Assembly (NCBI GenBank): GCA_001460835.1 | Contig: CYKH01000935.1 | Span: forward strand, 9,161-47,537 | Reading direction: 5' to 3' | DNA length: 38,377 bases | Origin: Bodo saltans | Lineage: Eukaryota > Euglenozoa > Kinetoplastea > Eubodonida > Bodonidae | Shown here: one piece after another, positions 19,801 to 27,039 of the stretch | How the letters are laid out: each line of letters starts with the position of its first letter | How positions within the stretch are numbered: the stretch's first letter is position 1 | The notes under the pieces: model-generated | Told to the model about the DNA's origin: nothing | The model's database searches: none | Seen by the model: only the letters and a program-made list of their open reading frames with translations | Made by a program: the position numbers and the translations under genes

Positions 19801-20934
19801 GGCAATGCCATTTTTGTCGTTGCACTCGGTGCGCTGTTTCATTTGCTTCTCGTTGCTAAGGCACGCGTTTGCCAGTCTCTGGAAAATAGCCCAATTGTGT
19901 CATTTATAATGGACATGACTCCAGCTGCACGTCTTCCAGGTTCTATAGCAAATGACTTTGGCAAGCTGTTACAGCCGTCAACGGCCGCGTGCACTGCTCT
20001 ATTGTTTGGCCGATCAATTTCGCATCGTGTGTGTGGCGCAGTCCTAGCGTGTGTCTGGCTATATTACCCTGTCGCATCTGCTCACGCTGTGCTTTGGCGT
20101 GGTCGGCGTGACCGACAATTCCTATTGGTAGGAGCAAGAGTGCGATCGCTACGGCAAACTAATGACAGCGGATCTGTCACCACCAAGCAACATCTGACCA
20201 AACTCGTCACCTTTACCGCGAGTCCGACGCAAGAATGGAAGCCAAGGCCAGGGTGTAGCCACCGTGGCACAAAAGAGCGACACTATTCGCAATATTTACT
20301 GAGCAACCTCTCACCTGTTTTTGAGGCGTTTGTGGAGAGGAGGGAATGGTATTTTATGGTGGAGTGGACCATGGGCATCCTAAGTGGTATTGTTCTCGGT
20401 GCCGCTTCGGTGATTGCAGCCACAGGAGGTGACGAAGCGTGCAGCGCTGCACAGTGGGGGACGTACAGTGCCATAGCATTTTCGGTGCTGAACCTGGTCT
20501 TCTGTTTATTACTTCGACCATTTAGCGTGCGACTTGAGATCTGGATGACGATCGTCATTAGTGCACTCGAACTCCTTGCAGAAGTTCTTGTCGCTGCTGG
20601 GGATGCTGATGCGTCAGATAGTGTAGTGACAACATCGGCAACGCTCGAGCTGGTCGTTATTGCGGTGGTAACTCTATTCCTCGCATATTATCATAACACT
20701 CCTTCGTTGGAGAACGCTCCGGTGGCAGATGGTCCTAAAGTAACCATCAAAGTGAAGGTCCCTGGTGCAATCGAGAGGCTCCGAGCTCGTGCGACGCAGG
20801 TCACTACTGTTGCCGCTGAAGTCACACCACCATCCACCGCGACGACAAAGACAACCTCGTTGGAACAACTAAGATCGCTGATTGAATTAATTTGCTCACA
20901 ACAAGCAGCAGAGTCCAACACACCTAGCGTGTAG
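16852..20934 (+). CDS. Large multi-spanning surface protein, intact array copy 1
   Basis: Protein of 1360 aa with a clean signal peptide (about 1-23), a long ectodomain and a C-terminal membrane part. The ectodomain is Ser/Thr/Val-rich with many N-x-S/T sites and repeated short beta-strand-like phrases (NVTV, VSVxV), suggesting a beta-helix. A Cys motif CEC...CG (C321/C323) is shared with the other copies, as is a GGC(S/A)S phrase. The C-terminal module has about six or seven helices (about 890-910, 976-1002, 1046-1080, 1165-1190, 1205-1222, 1230-1250, 1259-1280). Conserved phrases are LQRSxxVLxLWQxCR, FAAGAAFGNA, WRGRR and REWYFxVEW. The general layout recalls trypanosome DGF-1 surface proteins, but I cannot confirm homology. 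This is the only undamaged copy in the window; copies two and three are broken. Confidence 0.85.
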   Translation: MQLAIYLFCLFFFTLALPTAVVADEVACDVDNHTLVSHSTYTITNCARRDGSPFLLLVPGNDSSTLLNVSVVVTFGTVLPMLLLDSMTLVENVAVLVSGARVSSVSEPPLVQLSASSMSMVFVNGHSFSSVRGVALAVVNVTVTMDTESRYTNFGSIGACLLLVVNMEDHGIVDGIRVLVEESTVLQRFNSTTYRSLGMMDISVGEECTIRNVNVTIASSAIQVFANFSSQAYFWFPSTALVLIQTTTGGPSGSIATDVYYATIGKVLLQIEMNTVGTALGAMSGTAAYALASVVVLGVHNVLAAGVNITLSPGARVVAVCECSRLCGNQNIDAPVGILSTYVVSFRSFLDRSSNENVTIALSGVTLTAKAPSGAYLISVYLTTTHRCIISLADLTFDSSLRGFYIGTEARSTSVVYFANVAMSEVTIALSNVSLASTVESGGCSSTISAVVSTAGNVSNSSFEITEAHLSTFVTVGVVTPLSLFGVSATLSAASTNLLSLLPPSLLLPSTVEAITIRIVNSAVVAGHTSGVPLLTIFTVVISSISAVSLITSVRSSNILIQRVVVQRTRPLAAGAETWFPRTYTGGAINVTSIVTALDISGLMYVFLPGSSSFVSSMIGPATVTTQTNVSVRISECNVSYATNLAPGLADVPAFFFAPSSLTASNYTIHNSSLLRQPDSTTSRNVVVSPLVSGAFMAVLSNTTVDSTTISFSNSVSLSAVLLLVKFSSLRIAWKRTYVDAAPPAMRFIFTRVTTMTAVAQALLFSVTYGGSIHFVANSTSAATSLSSSLSAPLISVTQSTFENYRFVFAPNHTVLEGNLNSSNDNHQPAMVLLELGCTNLWNREPMSLAVAAEPRSPLLAYTAFPQIGSIHFPDCQPARLPLRDFSVSAGAAGSVAAVVYVSLLSRGSSAVTRGAATSLQRSMQVLRLWQRCRRSADDDSPFSEDGANSSPPLFSDLSDNVLGISFTFVDDEIFDFAAGAAFGNAIFVVALGALFHLLLVAKARVCQSLENSPIVSFIMDMTPAARLPGSIANDFGKLLQPSTAACTALLFGRSISHRVCGAVLACVWLYYPVASAHAVLWRGRRDRQFLLVGARVRSLRQTNDSGSVTTKQHLTKLVTFTASPTQEWKPRPGCSHRGTKERHYSQYLLSNLSPVFEAFVERREWYFMVEWTMGILSGIVLGAASVIAATGGDEACSAAQWGTYSAIAFSVLNLVFCLLLRPFSVRLEIWMTIVISALELLAEVLVAAGDADASDSVVTTSATLELVVIAVVTLFLAYYHNTPSLENAPVADGPKVTIKVKVPGAIERLRARATQVTTVAAEVTPPSTATTKTTSLEQLRSLIELICSQQAAESNTPSV

Positions 20935-21148
20935 TGGCTTTTGCTGTTTTGCTGTTTGACTACCTCCTCTCGGTTTTTTTTTTCTTTCTTTCTCTCTCTT
21001 TTGATCTGTTTCTCTTTTTGTCGAAAGCTAAGCACATGTTCCCTTCTGCACTATTAACCAGGTGTTCTTTGTTTACGTAGCTTTAGTCTATTGCGCAGCT
21101 TCTAATTTTGTGAAGTCCTTTTCCTTTTTTCCCCCGCTCTCAAGGCAA
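20935..21148. other. Intergenic region, left flank of the inversion
   Basis: Short pyrimidine-rich stretch (20972-21000 and 21120-21135). It ends where the minus-strand surface-protein fragment and its inverted repeat begin. Confidence 0.4.
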
Positions 21149-21187
21149 AAGTGTGATGGCGCAGTTGGTCACGGTGACATTAATGTC
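21149..21187. repeat. Left inverted repeat bounding the inverted segment
   Basis: These 39 bp are the reverse complement of 27040-27078 with a single mismatch by eye. The repeat includes the palindrome GTGACATTAATGTCAC (21174-21189). It sits at the point where the inverted half of surface-protein copy 2 stops. Confidence 0.8.
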
Positions 21188-21534
21188 ACGAAGTATCGAC
21201 AGATATGAGACCGATAATATCGTCGCAGCGGACGGGGCTCGTGAAATGATTTGTGCGTCTGAAATACAAAGAACAATGTGTTGATTCACCGTATTCGCGA
21301 TGCCCAAATGCTTCGAAGTGCAGCACCAGTGCTGTAAGTCCTCGGGGAAAGTTACCAGGCTCGTAACCACATTGGTTGCCACATTCACATCCCACAGCAT
21401 AATATCCACCTGATAGGTCAAGGAAAACATTCTCAACGCGTGCAATGTTGCGAATGGACAACACGGAGACACTATCTGACGCTGGAAAACTGAAGTTGGT
21501 GCTATTCACCGCCATACCAGGCGCAAATAATGTG
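21149..21534 (-). pseudogene. Surface-protein copy 2, inverted middle fragment
   Basis: Read on the minus strand, this fragment encodes the part of the ectodomain containing the family Cys motif CEC...CG and ends with a TNCAITL phrase that resumes on the plus strand at about 27060. It lies left of the transposon, and the upstream part of the same gene is at 25689-26480. With one TA kept at the transposon site, the two reading frames are offset by one base, so a frameshift is also present near the junction. Confidence 0.75.
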
Positions 21535-21536
21535 TA

Positions 21537-21552
21537 AAGGCGGGGTCATAAT
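21537..21552 (+). repeat. Left terminal inverted repeat
   Basis: AAGGCGGGGTCATAAT, identical to the reverse complement of 25671-25686. Preceded by TA. Confidence 0.9.
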
Positions 21553-21595
21553 GATATACCCCCTCAATAGCGTACCCCCCAAAAATTTTGGTGGA

Positions 21596-21691
21596 GGGGG
21601 TACACAATTGCGGGGGTACACAATTGCGGGGGTACGGTATTACGGGGGTACGCTATTACGGGGGTACGCTATTATGGGGGTACGCAATTAT
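21596..21691 (+). repeat. Six subterminal 16-bp GGGGGTAC units
   Basis: GGGGGTAC occurs at 21596, 21612, 21628, 21644, 21660 and 21676, an exact 16-bp period with unit GGGGGTACRCWATTRY (one unit has GG after the TAC). Two opposed CCCCC units lie between this array and the left terminal repeat (about 21559-21580). The right end has the same plan with fewer units: GGGGGTAC on the plus strand at 25627, 25643 and 25660, and one opposed unit at about 25605-25613. The likely role is a transposase-binding array. Confidence 0.85.
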
Positions 21692-21937
21692 AAGATACCC
21701 GGTCAGCTGATGGAAGATTGTTCCTTTTTGTTTTGTGATTTCCTTTTTTTTGAAAAACGGTTGGCGAGAAAAGGAAAGCGGAATATAATTTTTAGGATTC
21801 AAAGTTGTCAATTCAATCAAAGTAACGCAGGTTGGTTCATTAGCGTTCTTATGGAGTTATGTCATCTCTTAACCTATGATTGCAGTAGATGAAAGAAGAG
21901 AGGGAATAAAGAGAGGGAAGGAAGAGAGGGAAAACCG

Positions 21938-23245
21938 TCACTCAGCGTCCCATGCAGCACGCCAGGGACCACGTCCCTCGCGGCAGTACATGTCCGGACA
22001 GCGCCAGAAGTCGTGACCCCTCTCTTTGGATGTCATTTGACGTAGGTACTTACCGCAGTCAGGGCATTGCCGAAGCGATACCTTTGGCAGTGGTCGCAGT
22101 GGGTCTTCGCGCAGCAACGCAAATTGAAACGTGGGATCCTCATGCTTTTGTGCGAGTTGTTTACGCGACAAGATGCCGTGCTGGTTGGAGATGATACGGA
22201 TCACCGCATTCAACGCAAACAGTCCGCAGTCGTTTGAACCTGGCGCTTGCAGTTTGAAGCATGTTTCAGTGCCAACTACCCTGTTGGAACCTGCGGAGAG
22301 CCACGCAACAAATTCATAGAAAACCTCACGGCGGTATGACTCGTAGTGATCTTTGCAGCTATCCCAAGTATACGCTTTCTTGACAAACGGATCGTAGCCA
22401 AATGCAACGAAATGGGAATGATGAAAGACGACGCATGCCATACGCATTTTTATAAGCTGAGGCGGATAGGGACGGGAATGTTTGCGCAGAACTTCGAACC
22501 CGAAAGAATCAATGATCAGGTGGTCAGGAAAACAGTGGCGTATCACATCTAGCAGTGCCGTGATGGTGCGGGTGGTGATCATGGCGTTCGCAGGATAATC
22601 CCACAGAGGCTCGTTCTTGGGGACAAACGCTACCAAATCGCCGTCTGGGAACAGGATCCGCTCGGTCTCCACGTCGATGTAATTCCGTTCAGCTTTGCGT
22701 TCAGGGCTCTTGCGTTTACTTTTGACTTCTGGTGGGAGCGATCGCTGCTGCTGCGGCGTGGTTTCGTCGACGTTGAATTCTTTAAGCGCGGTTCGAATCT
22801 GCTCGTTGGACAGAAGCACAACATCGTTTGCTACTCGCTCGGTGCGACGCATTGCCAGGAGCTGATCGAGTTTGCTCGCCGGTCGTTGAGGTACGGCAGG
22901 TGCGGCTTTCGCTAATCGTGTTCCGAGCGTTCGGCGAGGAGCGGCTGTCTCTTCTGGTCTCGGGCGCTTAACGGATGGGCGTGTTCCAATGACTTCGGTA
23001 TCCGCAACAGCAGACGCAGCGGTGATCAGTTGTTCTTCCGAAGGTGCATAGATCACTTTGCTTGGTGTCGCACTTTGCTTCTGACGAAGTACCCATTCTT
23101 GGTTCGCGTCTCCCGGCTGAAAAACGTACGATGGCATATGAGGCAGTTTTATCGTTTCAGCCGAGGGATTGAGGTATCCGAGTGAGTCAAAGATCGCGCT
23201 TGAACTCCACGTCGATGAGTTCCCACGCTTTGATCGCGACTTCAC
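21938..23245 (-). CDS. Ulp1-type (C48) cysteine protease with C-terminal zinc ribbon, transposon-borne
   Basis: Protein of 435 aa. The catalytic core fits the Ulp1/SENP fold: His278 in HSHFVAFG, Asp295 in TWDS, Gln333 in KLQAPGSNDCG, and nucleophile Cys340 in the DCGLFALN motif. Together these are the full His-Asp-Gln-Cys set, so it is predicted active, probably cleaving SUMO-like or other Gly-Gly-type bonds. The N-terminal 190 residues are basic and disordered. After the protease there is a C2C2 zinc ribbon (C394-x2-C397...C416-x4-C421) with a TSKERGHDFWRCP stretch that resembles GRF-type zinc fingers. The frame starts at 23245, inside the end of the transposase gene (59-bp overlap). A later ATG at 23140 avoids the overlap. 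It may be translated from a shared transcript or made by frameshifting. Confidence 0.85.
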   Translation of the reverse strand: MKSRSKRGNSSTWSSSAIFDSLGYLNPSAETIKLPHMPSYVFQPGDANQEWVLRQKQSATPSKVIYAPSEEQLITAASAVADTEVIGTRPSVKRPRPEETAAPRRTLGTRLAKAAPAVPQRPASKLDQLLAMRRTERVANDVVLLSNEQIRTALKEFNVDETTPQQQRSLPPEVKSKRKSPERKAERNYIDVETERILFPDGDLVAFVPKNEPLWDYPANAMITTRTITALLDVIRHCFPDHLIIDSFGFEVLRKHSRPYPPQLIKMRMACVVFHHSHFVAFGYDPFVKKAYTWDSCKDHYESYRREVFYEFVAWLSAGSNRVVGTETCFKLQAPGSNDCGLFALNAVIRIISNQHGILSRKQLAQKHEDPTFQFALLREDPLRPLPKVSLRQCPDCGKYLRQMTSKERGHDFWRCPDMYCREGRGPWRAAWDAE

Positions 23246-24439
23246 CGAGGATTTGGCGCTTGTCTGTAGCAGAAAGTTTCCGGTAATGAGCCGCAGTGTT
23301 CACTTCGATCATGCGCATAATCAAGCCGTGGTGCACTCGACGGTAAAGGCCGAAGTAGTAAACGTCGAGGGCTTGCACCAAGGCGGTGCAGTTCGCCGGG
23401 ATCACCTGTATCCACCATCCTTTGTCCAAGACGGCCGTGATGACTGTTTGCGTGATGTGGCACGTGGCTGAGTCGAAGACCAGAAGCTTGCGCTTCCTTT
23501 CGTGGTGTCGTTCGATGTGTGGGATAACGTCTCTCACAAACACCTTCTCCGTCATGTTACCCTTTGGCGCAAAACGTACGGAAGTGCTCGTTACTCTTGC
23601 GTCGTCGAAGTTGTCGCTGCCTTTGAAAAACACGAGTGGTGGAATCTTGGTAGTCGCGAGGAAAAAAAGGCCTGTCGCAATTTTCTTGTTGTCGAGTAAG
23701 GGACACGAGGTTGCNNNNNNNNNNNNNNNNNNNNNNNNNNNNNNNNNNNNNNNNNNNNNNNNNNNNNNNNNNNNNNNNNNNNNNNNNNNNNNNNNNNNNN
23801 NNNNNNNNNNNNNNNNNNNNNNNNNNNNNNNNNNNNNNNNNNNNNNNNNNNNNNNNNNNNNNNNNNNNNNNNNNNNNNNNNNNNNNNNNNNNNNNNNNNN
23901 NNNNNNNNNNNNNNNNNNNNNNNNNNNNNNNNNNNNNNNNNNNNNNNNNNNNNNNNNNNNNNNNNNNNNNNNNNNNNNNNNNNNNNNNNNNNNNNNNNNN
24001 NNNNNNNNNNNNNNCAAAGATGACGTGTCAGCGGAGTACCGGTGTGATTGAAATCGCGAACTTCTTCAGCGACCTTGTTTTCTTTCTCCGAGACTGAGGA
24101 TTTTCGACCTGCACCAGGTGACCGCATGTACCCCTGCTCGAGAACCTTCGCAAGTCTTTGACGATCTCTCACGTACTTCCGGAGCTGACCCTTCTGGATC
24201 GAGATTCCTGAAATCATGCAAAAGTCGTTGCATAGCGACTGGTAGCCTTTTCGGACGGGATGGGTCTCCCTTGGACGCGCGCACTCGTGGAGCCATAACA
24301 GCACAGCACGTAACTTCGCAGCGATCGTAAGCGTCCGGTCGTTGAGGACTCCGCGGTCGAGCAGAGTCTCAAGGTACGTCCGCAGAGCGAAATCAGAATC
24401 GTCAGCGACGAAATCTGATTCGTCGTCCGGTTGTGACAT
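23187..24439 (-). CDS. Pogo-like DDE transposase, interrupted by an assembly gap
   Basis: Two stretches of one gene lie either side of 300 Ns. The N-terminal part starts at ATG 24439 (the frame runs on to 24484, but that extension is an internal copy of the terminal repeat). It has a helix-rich region and an AGRKSSVSEKENKVAE segment, followed by a G-T-P motif, like the CENPB/pogo helix-turn-helix region. The C-terminal part has the DDE_1 hallmarks: KLLVFDSATCH (second catalytic Asp) and ALVQALDVYYFG (third Asp, as in the LLQPLDV motif of pogo/Tigger). The first Asp falls in the gap. The two parts are in different frames across the gap as assembled, so either the gap length is wrong or there is a frameshift. 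Intactness cannot be judged. Confidence 0.82.
23715..24014. other. Assembly gap (300 N)
   Basis: Exactly 300 undetermined bases. The round number and the frame change across it suggest an estimated or placeholder length. Confidence 0.98.
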
Positions 24440-24471
24440 CCCTAATGCGTCCTCTCGCGATAATATACGAA

Positions 24472-24488
24472 AAGGCGGGGTCATAATT
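24472..24488 (+). repeat. Internal copy of the transposon terminal motif
   Basis: AAGGCGGGGTCATAAT recurs here in the left-end orientation, preceded by GAA rather than TA, immediately upstream of the transposase start. It could be an operator-like transposase-binding site or the end of a nested or fused smaller element (24472-25686). Confidence 0.85.
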
Positions 24489-24514
24489 TTGCGTAAGGGA
24501 CATGGTAAGCTAAA

Positions 24515-24630
24515 TCACCACCTAAGTGGGAGTAACGAGGAAAAAAAGTCACCACCGAACACCCTTCTTGCTCAGTGGTGGCTTCAGGGAAGAACGAGTC
24601 ACCACCGAAGTGGGAGTAACGAGAAAAAAA
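24515..24630. repeat. Direct repeat pair in transposon non-coding DNA
   Basis: The phrase TCACCACC(T/G)AAGTGGG followed by AGTAACGAG and an A run occurs at 24515-24547 and 24599-24630. A TCACCACCGAA fragment also lies at 24549-24559. Confidence 0.8.
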
Positions 24631-24650
24631 ATTCGATAAAAAAAAGGAGC

Positions 24651-24749
24651 GGCTGCATTCACGACTCCAACAAAGACAAGTCTTTGTTGGAGTCGTGAAT
24701 ACAGCCGAAGACAAAGACAAGTCTTTGTTGGAGTCGTGAACACAGCCGA
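24651..24749. repeat. Near-perfect palindrome plus tandem copy
   Basis: Perfect 21-bp arms (24657-24677 and 24680-24700) are separated by only two bases. With one mismatch the arms extend to 27 bp (24651-24677 and 24680-24706). The right half is then repeated 41 bp downstream (about 24712-24749). It would form a strong hairpin between the CCCH gene and the transposase gene and could act as a terminator or processing signal. Confidence 0.85.
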
Positions 24750-24881
24750 GGAATATGACGAAGTTCATTTTTGACTTGCCTTAAAAAGAACAAGTAGCAG
24801 GAGGCAATGATCACAGAATGAGGTACAGTGCTAAGAGTATCTACGGCCTGTTAAGTTGTTTCTTTGTTTTTGTTAACGGGG

Positions 24882-25514
24882 TTAATTAATTACGAACTTT
24901 GGTTCTGCGAGTTTGGCCAGGTTCCACAGGTCAGACATGTTGTCGAGGTCTCCCTCCAACAACATGTCCAACACCTTGCCAGAGAGGAGCGACCTCTTCA
25001 GGTCGTTCCGCTGGCCCTGGAGGTCGGAAACCTCCTCGAGGTTTGCGCGTTCGCGCTTCCGACCCTCCGCGAGGCGCGCGAACTTCTTCGCGGCCACGTC
25101 GGCGGCCTCGGCCCGCGACATGCAAGCGTTCAGCTTGATGTCCTTGCGGGGCCAATAGAAGACGGTGAGAACACCGTCCTCCATGACCGCTTCGCAAGCG
25201 TGCGTCTTCTGGCAGTTGCGTCTGCCGCAGACGCCAAGCCTTGCGAAGTCCCAACATAGGGACTTCGGGTGGCCAGCCCAGCGGCACGCATCCCCGCCGC
25301 ACTTGTCGGCGCGGGCGCAGGGGTGCACGGGACCAACCCACGCCGTCCCCTTCTTCTCCCGTACGTAGGAGATCAGGTACGGGGGGCAGGCAGGCAGCAG
25401 CCCTTGCTCTTGGGTTGCGCCTTGCTCTTGGGTTGCGCCTTGCTCTTCGGTTGCGCCTTGCTCTTGGAGTGCGCGGTGCTCATCGGTTGGCTGGAGCGCT
25501 TGTTGGCTCGACAT
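24882..25514 (-). CDS. Small protein with two CCCH-type zinc fingers, transposon-borne
   Basis: Protein of 210 aa from ATG 25514. The N-terminus carries tandem EQGAT(Q/E) repeats (about 18-38). Two Cys-Cys-Cys-His clusters follow: C66-x5-C72-x4-C77-x4-H82 and C87-x8-C96-x4-C101-x3-H105. The second is a good match to the CCCH class that usually binds RNA. The C-terminal half is charged and helical (Lys/Arg/Glu-rich). Codons are strongly GC-rich at third positions, unlike the transposase, the Ulp1 gene and the host genes nearby, which suggests a different origin. The gene lies between the right terminal repeat and the palindrome. A role as nucleic-acid-binding accessory protein for the element is inferred only from location and fingers. 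Confidence 0.75.
   Translation of the reverse strand: MSSQQALQPTDEHRALQEQGATEEQGATQEQGATQEQGLLPACPPYLISYVREKKGTAWVGPVHPCARADKCGGDACRWAGHPKSLCWDFARLGVCGRRNCQKTHACEAVMEDGVLTVFYWPRKDIKLNACMSRAEAADVAAKKFARLAEGRKRERANLEEVSDLQGQRNDLKRSLLSGKVLDMLLEGDLDNMSDLWNLAKLAEPKFVIN
25403..25475 (-). repeat. 18-bp tandem repeat inside the CCCH gene
   Basis: About four copies of an 18-bp unit encode the EQGATQ/E repeats. Copies are nearly identical, so the expansion is recent. Confidence 0.8.
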
Positions 25515-25670
25515 TTTGAAAAGCAAAAACCTTTCGACTCAAAAAAAAAGTGAACGAAATTTTTTTGGAGGTCAGGTTCAGGATTTCAAATTTTCACGGA
25601 ATAGCGTACCCCCTATCCCCTTGCCTGGGGGTACGCAATTGTGGGGGTACGGCTAATATGGGGGTACGGA

Positions 25671-25686
25671 ATTATGACCCCGCCTT
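25671..25686 (-). repeat. Right terminal inverted repeat
   Basis: ATTATGACCCCGCCTT on the plus strand, the reverse complement of the left end. Followed by TA. Confidence 0.9.
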
Positions 25687-25688
25687 TA

Positions 25689-26480
25689 CGATCTTGAGAA
25701 TGGAATTCCCAGTCACGACCATCGACACATTGCCAACGGAAACATACAACGCGCCGACGATGCAATTGATAGAAAACAGTATTGGATCAATTGGTCTAGA
25801 AAATAATGACAGACTTGTGTTCGACAAGTGGTGAATCGTGCTACGAGTGATAGCAATGTTGACACCAGTGACGGAAGTCGGTCCCAAGGACCCGATGAGC
25901 AACATACCCATGTTTGAAAACACTGGATTCAAATCATAACGTAACACATAGAGTCGCGCACCGTAATCGACACATCGCTGACGTCTGCAGGTCCATAATT
26001 CGCCAAGGACAATACAAACACTGCATTGATGTTCACTTCCCAGTAAAGGTGGGCGTCGTTGTGTTGATTTGTATTCGTAGTATTCTGGATCAAAATCGAA
26101 ATGTTTCGCGCCACAAACTTTAGTGTTGGAGGAGGATTCACAGCAAATATCGAAAGACTTGGTGTGTGCCATGGGAATGCAATCACGTTGTGCAACGGGC
26201 CCACGCGCACTCCGGAAAGTAAAATAGCGACGCTGTCGATACGGCTAGTTAGGTTGGAAAACAACAAAGGAAGGACGGCTCCATTGGTCACAACAATCGA
26301 TACGTTCACAATATCCACCATCGATGTAGCGGCAGTGACGTTGTTGGCATATCCAGCACTAGTAAAAATGTGTTGATAGGGAGATCCGTCTGCTCGGATG
26401 CAGTCGCGGAGTGTGTAAGATGGGTGGGACGAAATGGTGAAGTTTGGGGCATTGCATGGAATTTCAAGTGCTGCGACCAC
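25689..26480 (-). pseudogene. Surface-protein copy 2, inverted N-terminal fragment
   Basis: On the minus strand this encodes the family N-terminus: an IPCN phrase, then Y-x-x-R-D-C-x-R and DGSP, matching copies 1 and 3 just after their signal peptides. The open frame begins at GTG without a clear signal peptide, so the start may be damaged or lie in another frame. The frame shifts at about 25935. The continuation is cut by the transposon and resumes at 21534. It is non-functional as it stands. Confidence 0.78.
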
Positions 26481-26629
26481 AGGTTGAAACGAGCATGATG
26501 AAAGTCGGCAGTAGTAGAACTAAAAACGGCAGTAGCCGACGCAAATGTTTGCCTAATACCACTAAACAGTTTCGCATCTCTAATTTGGTTTACACTTGAC
26601 GCATACCAAGGTAGACTAAACTTTATGTG

Positions 26630-27039
26630 GTACGGTGCTGGATACTACCTTGGAAGTGCCGTTGGTCTCGTCAACATTGACTACTGGCTCTGAAGTCTCA
26701 TTGATCGTTCAGAATGTCTCAGCGACACTAACCTATGACGGAGGTGGCTGTGCCTCTGCCATCGGCAACATCGTCATGTTTACAGGCGGCTTCACCAATG
26801 TCTTAGTGATATTAACGAATACGTCCATGACGACGTACAGCGTTGTCGGTGTTCCTGTTCCCCCAAATTGGGTACGTGGTGATGATCACTTCGTTGGTGT
26901 CATTCCTACCTCCTAACACTACCGCGGCAAGTCTTTATGAACAAATTGACATTAGCATAGTAAACTCGTCGTTAGCAGTTGCCCACACGACTGCAATCCC
27001 GGTGTCAGCGACGTACCTCGCGGTATCCTCGAGTATCGC
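26630..27039 (+). pseudogene. Partial duplicate of surface-protein copy 2 segment
   Basis: This roughly 410-bp stretch repeats 27077-27527 at high identity but lacks 18 bp near its start and about 22 bp in the middle, and has a 2-bp insertion that shifts the frame. It sits head-to-head with the inverted N-terminal part and abuts the right inverted repeat. Confidence 0.8.

Larger units (their letters stand above)
21537..25686 (-). mobile_element. Pogo-like (Tc1/mariner superfamily) DNA transposon with Ulp1 and CCCH cargo
   Basis: This 4.15-kb element is bounded by perfect terminal inverted repeats of AAGGCGGGGTCATAAT and flanked on both sides by TA (21535-21536 and 25687-25688), the target duplication expected of Tc1/mariner/pogo elements. 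It sits inside a surface-protein pseudogene. All three genes read leftward in the order CCCH protein, transposase, Ulp1-type protease. Each end carries GTACCCCC units in both orientations. A 300-N assembly gap (23715-24014) hides part of the transposase. A further copy of the terminal motif lies inside at 24472-24488, so the element may be composite. Confidence 0.85.

Noticed and set aside
21530-21892. Plus-strand frame across the left transposon end encoding Gly/Tyr-rich repeats
   Set aside because: It is simply the translation of the terminal repeat and the 16-bp GGGGGTAC array.
24515-24749. Possible CRISPR-like array in the repeat cluster
   Set aside because: Only two or three irregular copies, no uniform spacers, and a eukaryotic transposon context.
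24481-24768. Minus-strand frame across the palindrome and direct repeats
   Set aside because: Its apparent protein repeats are the DNA repeats read in frame; no start context or domain.
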